A stretch of 9,516 bases of DNA, taken from an uncultured bacterium (lineage in GTDB: Bacteria; Desulfobacterota; Desulfobulbia; Desulfobulbales; Desulfobulbaceae). The first letter of the stretch is position 1. The number at the start of each line of letters is the position of its first letter. The notes beneath the pieces are model-generated. The model made no database searches. It saw only the letters and a list, made by a program, of their open reading frames with translations, and was not told the origin of the DNA. The stretch is from the NCBI GenBank assembly GCA_903842475.1, contig CAIMMA010000077.1, forward strand, positions 1-9,516, read 5' to 3'. This document shows positions 7,143 through 9,516 of the stretch, piece after piece. The translations under genes and the position numbers were made by a program.

Positions 7143-7203
7143 GGGGTCTTATCCAGGACGATCAGATGCAGACTTTGCATAGAAACGTCTTGGATAAGAC
7201 CCC
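7143..7203. repeat. Long palindrome (18-base arms) with inner hairpin; possible terminator or REP/MITE-like element
   Basis: The left arm 7143-7160 (GGGGTCTTATCC...) and right arm 7186-7203 (...GGATAAGACCCC) pair over 18 positions, with 17 Watson-Crick pairs and one G-T. The 25-base loop (7161-7185) contains a second stem, ATGCA (7166-7170) with TGCAT (7176-7180). The right arm is followed by TTGCG and a five-T run (7209-7213), so on the + strand it could stop transcription from the pil cluster. The near-perfect arms and large loop are longer than most simple terminators need and would also fit a dispersed palindromic element. Nothing in this window shows a second copy. Confidence 0.6.
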
Positions 7204-7247
7204 TTGCGTTTTTCATTCGAATCCGCCATCATGCAAAGCGTCAAAGC

Positions 7248-7276
7248 TTGCAGTTCGTCATGTACCCAACTATATA
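7248..7276 (+). promoter_or_regulatory. Possible sigma-70 promoter of ilvE
   Basis: TTGCAG (7248-7253), a 17-base spacer, and TATATA (7271-7276), lying after the 7143-7203 palindrome and about 60 bases before the ilvE start. The -35 match is weak (3 of 6), the -10 moderate (4 of 6). Position and spacing make it the best candidate I see in this gap. Confidence 0.3.
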
Positions 7277-7335
7277 CAGGCTATTCACCATAAACGGGAA
7301 CCGGTTGGAAAAACCGCATAAAACAGGATACGAAT

Positions 7336-8421
7336 ATGTTTACCAAGGAGCTCGAAGTTACGCTGCAAAAAGCATCAGCCGACCAGATAAAACCAAAACC
7401 GGACCAGAACAGCCTGGGTTTCGGTCAGTTTTTTACCGATCACATGTTTATGATGCAGTGGAATCGGCAACAGGGTTGGCATGACGCCTGTATCAAACCC
7501 TACCAGCCGTTTACCCTGGAACCGGCTGCCATGGTCTTCCACTATGGCCAAGCTATTTTCGAGGGCATGAAGGCCTATCGGGGCAAGGACAACCAGATCT
7601 TTCTCTTCCGTCCGGAAGACAACCTCGCCCGCATGAACCAATCGGCCCTGCGGATGTGCATGCCCCGTTTTCCTCAGGAACGCGTCCTGCAGGCCTTACG
7701 CGCCATGGTCTACCTTGACCAGGAATGGGTCCCGAGCACCCAAGGCGCGACCCTCTACATCCGCCCCACCATGATCGCCACCGAACCGATGCTCGGTCTT
7801 CGACCGGCACAGGAATATTTCTTTTTTATTATCTGCTGCCCGGTCGGGGCCTATTATTCAGAGGGTTTCAATCCAACCAAAATTTACGTTGAAGACAAGT
7901 ATGTCCGTGCGGTTCCCGGTGGCGTCGGCAATGCCAAAACCGCCGGCAACTATGCCGCCAGCGTTAAGGCGCAGGTGGAGGCCCAGGAAAAAGGTTACAC
8001 CCAGGTGTTATGGTTGGATGCGGTTGAACGGAAATATATTGAGGAGGTCGGCACCTCTAATATTTTCTTTCTGATCAACGACGAACTGATCACGCCCCCG
8101 CTGGAAGGAACCATTTTACCCGGCGTCACCCGAAATTCGGTGCTGCAACTTGCCCGTGACTGGGGGTATCAGGTGAGCGAACGGCGTCTGACCATCGACG
8201 AAATTTTTGCCGCCGATAAAGCAGGAACACTGCAGGAGGGTTTCGGCACCGGAACAGCGGCGGTCATCGCTCCGGTCGGCGAATTATGCTATCGTGATCA
8301 AACCATTCGGATCAACGGCGGAAAGACCGGTACATTAGCGAAAAGGCTCTTCGAAGAACTCCAGGCCATCCAATTCGGTTACCAGGAAGATCCCCATAAA
8401 TGGCGTGTCAGGGTGGGATAA
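7336..8421 (+). CDS. ilvE: Branched-chain amino acid aminotransferase (class IV, PLP-dependent)
   Basis: Cytoplasmic transaminase that interconverts leucine, isoleucine and valine with their 2-oxo acids using glutamate/2-oxoglutarate: the last biosynthetic and first degradative step. At 361 residues it matches the longer (eukaryote/actinobacterial-style, group II) BCAT type rather than the roughly 305-residue E. coli type. Visible marks are FHYGQAIFEGMKAYRG (68-83), LYIRPTMIATEP (140-151), and the PLP-lysine motif GGVGNAKTAGNYAAS with Lys201 (codon 7936-7938). Further on are YIEEVGTSNIFF, PPLEGTILPGVTRNS and EGFGTGTAAVIAPVGEL. All key residues appear intact. AGGA (7325-7328) lies 7 bases before the ATG. 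It stands alone between two non-coding gaps, so it is probably monocistronic and unrelated to the pilus genes. Fold-type-IV relatives such as D-amino acid transaminase are less likely given length and motifs. Confidence 0.95.
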   Translation: MFTKELEVTLQKASADQIKPKPDQNSLGFGQFFTDHMFMMQWNRQQGWHDACIKPYQPFTLEPAAMVFHYGQAIFEGMKAYRGKDNQIFLFRPEDNLARMNQSALRMCMPRFPQERVLQALRAMVYLDQEWVPSTQGATLYIRPTMIATEPMLGLRPAQEYFFFIICCPVGAYYSEGFNPTKIYVEDKYVRAVPGGVGNAKTAGNYAASVKAQVEAQEKGYTQVLWLDAVERKYIEEVGTSNIFFLINDELITPPLEGTILPGVTRNSVLQLARDWGYQVSERRLTIDEIFAADKAGTLQEGFGTGTAAVIAPVGELCYRDQTIRINGGKTGTLAKRLFEELQAIQFGYQEDPHKWRVRVG

Positions 8422-8469
8422 AGCGAAACGATTTTTGGCACCTCATTTTCATTATCTAACCATTCCAAA

Positions 8470-8499
8470 GGGTTGAACGATTTTTTTTTCGTTCAACCC
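8470..8499. terminator. Stem-loop after ilvE with an all-T loop
   Basis: GGGTTGAACGA (8470-8480) and TCGTTCAACCC (8489-8499) make a perfect 11-base-pair stem with eight T in the loop (8481-8488). It lies 48 bases after the ilvE stop. The T-run is in the loop rather than after the stem; GCCCTTGATTTTT follows, giving a second, later T-run. It most likely ends ilvE transcription and insulates groESL, but the geometry is not classical. Confidence 0.55.
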
Positions 8500-8530
8500 G
8501 CCCTTGATTTTTCAAATCCAGACACTATTG
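8500..8530 (+). promoter_or_regulatory. Candidate heat-shock (sigma-32-type) promoter of groESL
   Basis: CGCCCTTGAT (8499-8508) matches the extended sigma-32 -35 consensus (CNCCCTTGAA) except the last base. After 14 bases, CACTATTG (8523-8530) agrees with CCCCATTT at 5 of 8 positions. The same stretch can also be read as a sigma-70 promoter, TTGATT (8504-8509), 16 bases, TATTGT (8526-8531). Either gives a transcription start near 8537 and a groES leader of about 130 bases. No CIRCE repeat (TTAGCACTC-N9-GAGTGCTAA) is present in 8422-8668. Confidence 0.45.
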
Positions 8531-8668
8531 TAAAGCGCAGTTTGAAGACAGAAGCTTCGTTTTCGTCCAACCAAAGTTGTTTGTGCCGACCGTCGGACTC
8601 CCTGAACATCCCATTCGGCTCAAACGAAATTTATTTAATACCTATTACTGAACACAGGAGGATTGCTT

Positions 8669-8959
8669 ATGAAAATTCGTCCGCTGAATGACCGTATTTT
8701 GGTCAAGAGACTGGAAGGAGAAGAGAAAACCGCTGGTGGCATCATCATCCCCGATTCCGCGAAAGAGAAACCGGCAGAAGGAGAGATTGTCGCTGTAGGT
8801 CCTGGAAAACTGAACGAAGCCGGCGAGCGCGTTGCCATTGACGTCGCTGTCGGTGACCGGGTGCTCTTCTCCAAATACGGTGGAACAGAAGTTAAGTTAG
8901 ACGGCGAGGATTTTCTTATTATGCGCGAGGATGATATCCTTGGTGTGGTTCAAGCGTAA
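8669..8959 (+). CDS. groES: Co-chaperonin GroES
   Basis: Heptameric lid of the GroEL folding chamber, cytoplasmic. The 96-residue length is standard. Sequence marks are MKIRPLNDRILVKRLE at the N-terminus, the mobile-loop GGIIIPDSAKEKP (about 24-36), EGEIVAVGPGKLNEAG, and the C-terminal GDRVLFSKYGGTEVKLDGEDFLIMREDDILGVV. A strong AGGAGG (8656-8661) lies 7 bases before ATG 8669; the in-frame TTG at 8663 is too close to it to be the start. groEL follows after 38 bases with its own ribosome-binding site, the usual bicistronic order. Expression is probably heat-inducible through the promoter-like sequence near 8500-8530. Confidence 0.98.
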   Translation: MKIRPLNDRILVKRLEGEEKTAGGIIIPDSAKEKPAEGEIVAVGPGKLNEAGERVAIDVAVGDRVLFSKYGGTEVKLDGEDFLIMREDDILGVVQA

Positions 8960-8997
8960 ACAGATATCAATCCATTCGAGTTATTAAGGAGATAAAA

Positions 8998-9516
8998 ATG
9001 GCTTCAAAAGAATTGAAATACGGCAGTAAAGCCCGTGAAAAAATGTTGGCCGGGGTAAACACCTTGGCCAATGCAGTTAAAGTTACCCTTGGTCCCAAAG
9101 GCCGAAACGTCCTGATCGAAAAATCATTTGGCGCACCAGTTATCACCAAGGACGGCGTGACCGTTGCCAAAGAGATCGAATTAAAGGACAAATTCGAAAA
9201 TATGGGTGCACAGATGGTCAAGGAAGTCGCATCCAAGACTTCCGATGTCGCTGGTGACGGTACCACCACCGCTACTGTCCTGGCCCAGGCCATCTATACC
9301 GAGGGCGCCAAACTGGTTGCCGCCGGATCCAATCCGATGGAAATCAAACGTGGCATCGACGCCAGCGTGGTCGCAATTGTTGCCGAACTTAAGAAAATTG
9401 CCAGCCCCACCAAAGAACAGAAAGAAATTGCTCAGGTTGGCACCATTTCCGCCAACAACGACGAGACCATCGGCAACATCATCGCCGAAGCCATGGACAA
9501 GGTCGGCAAAGAGGGT
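8998..9516 (+). CDS. groEL: Chaperonin GroEL, 3'-truncated by the window end
   Basis: ATP-driven 60-kDa chaperonin that refolds client proteins with GroES. Only the first 173 codons are present; a full protein is about 545 residues. The visible part is the equatorial domain and the start of the intermediate domain. It shows VTLGPKGRNVLIEKSFGAP (29-47), TKDGVTVAKEIEL, FENMGAQMVKEVASKTSDVAGDGTTTATVLAQAI with the ATPase Asp87 in the DGTTT motif, and VGTISANND near the end. AAGGAGA (8986-8992) lies 5-6 bases before ATG 8998. The frame is open to the last base of the window. It forms an operon with groES, and no anomalies are seen. Confidence 0.98.
   Translation, partial: MASKELKYGSKAREKMLAGVNTLANAVKVTLGPKGRNVLIEKSFGAPVITKDGVTVAKEIELKDKFENMGAQMVKEVASKTSDVAGDGTTTATVLAQAIYTEGAKLVAAGSNPMEIKRGIDASVVAIVAELKKIASPTKEQKEIAQVGTISANNDETIGNIIAEAMDKVGKEG

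Noticed and set aside
7248..7484. Open frame of 78 codons on the + strand overlapping the ilvE start
   Set aside because: Runs out of frame into ilvE, lacks a ribosome-binding site and shows no domain; part of it is the ilvE promoter region.
8434..8450. TTGGCAC followed by TTTTCA, resembling a sigma-54 promoter
   Set aside because: The -12 GC is replaced by TC, and the site precedes the ilvE terminator-like hairpin rather than a gene start.
8422..8668. CIRCE operator upstream of groES
   Set aside because: Searched by eye for TTAGCACTC and GAGTGCTAA; neither half is present.

Overview
The window (9516 bases, + strand throughout) reads as a chromosomal core region of a Gram-negative, diderm bacterium. 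A Desulfobacterota member, possibly Desulfobulbales-like, fits the pilMNOP plus MshL-like secretin layout and the protein style, but that placement is an impression from the sequences, not a search result. I saw no sign of phage, transposase genes, CRISPR, tRNA or rRNA.

Positions 1-7059 hold a type IV pilus assembly cluster: pilM (5' end outside the window), pilN, pilO, pilP, an AMIN-N0-TPR protein, an MshL/PilQ-family lipoprotein secretin, and a lipoprotein that looks CsgG-like. PilM (cytoplasmic, actin-like) docks on the PilN N-terminus. PilN and PilO form the inner-membrane coiled-coil platform, PilP reaches across the periplasm, and the secretin is the outer-membrane gate. The unusual part is that the AMIN and N0 modules normally at the N-terminus of PilQ sit on a separate periplasmic protein ending in TPR repeats, while the secretin is a lipoprotein with its own, more diverged N0-like domain. 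The largest gap inside pilMNOP (pilO-pilP, 106 bases) holds a perfect 8+8 inverted repeat next to a promoter-like sequence.

Positions 7060-7335 are non-coding and carry a long imperfect palindrome (18-base arms, one G-T pair) followed by a T-run, then a possible sigma-70 promoter. Next is ilvE (7336-8421), a branched-chain amino acid aminotransferase. Positions 8422-8668 are non-coding: an 11+11 hairpin, then a sigma-32-like promoter, then a leader of about 130 bases. groES (8669-8959) and the start of groEL (8998 to the window end) follow as a standard chaperonin operon without a CIRCE operator.

The best candidates for something little described are the split PilQ arrangement (AMIN-N0-TPR protein plus lipoprotein secretin plus CsgG-like lipoprotein) and the 7143-7203 palindrome. 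The rest is ordinary core genome.
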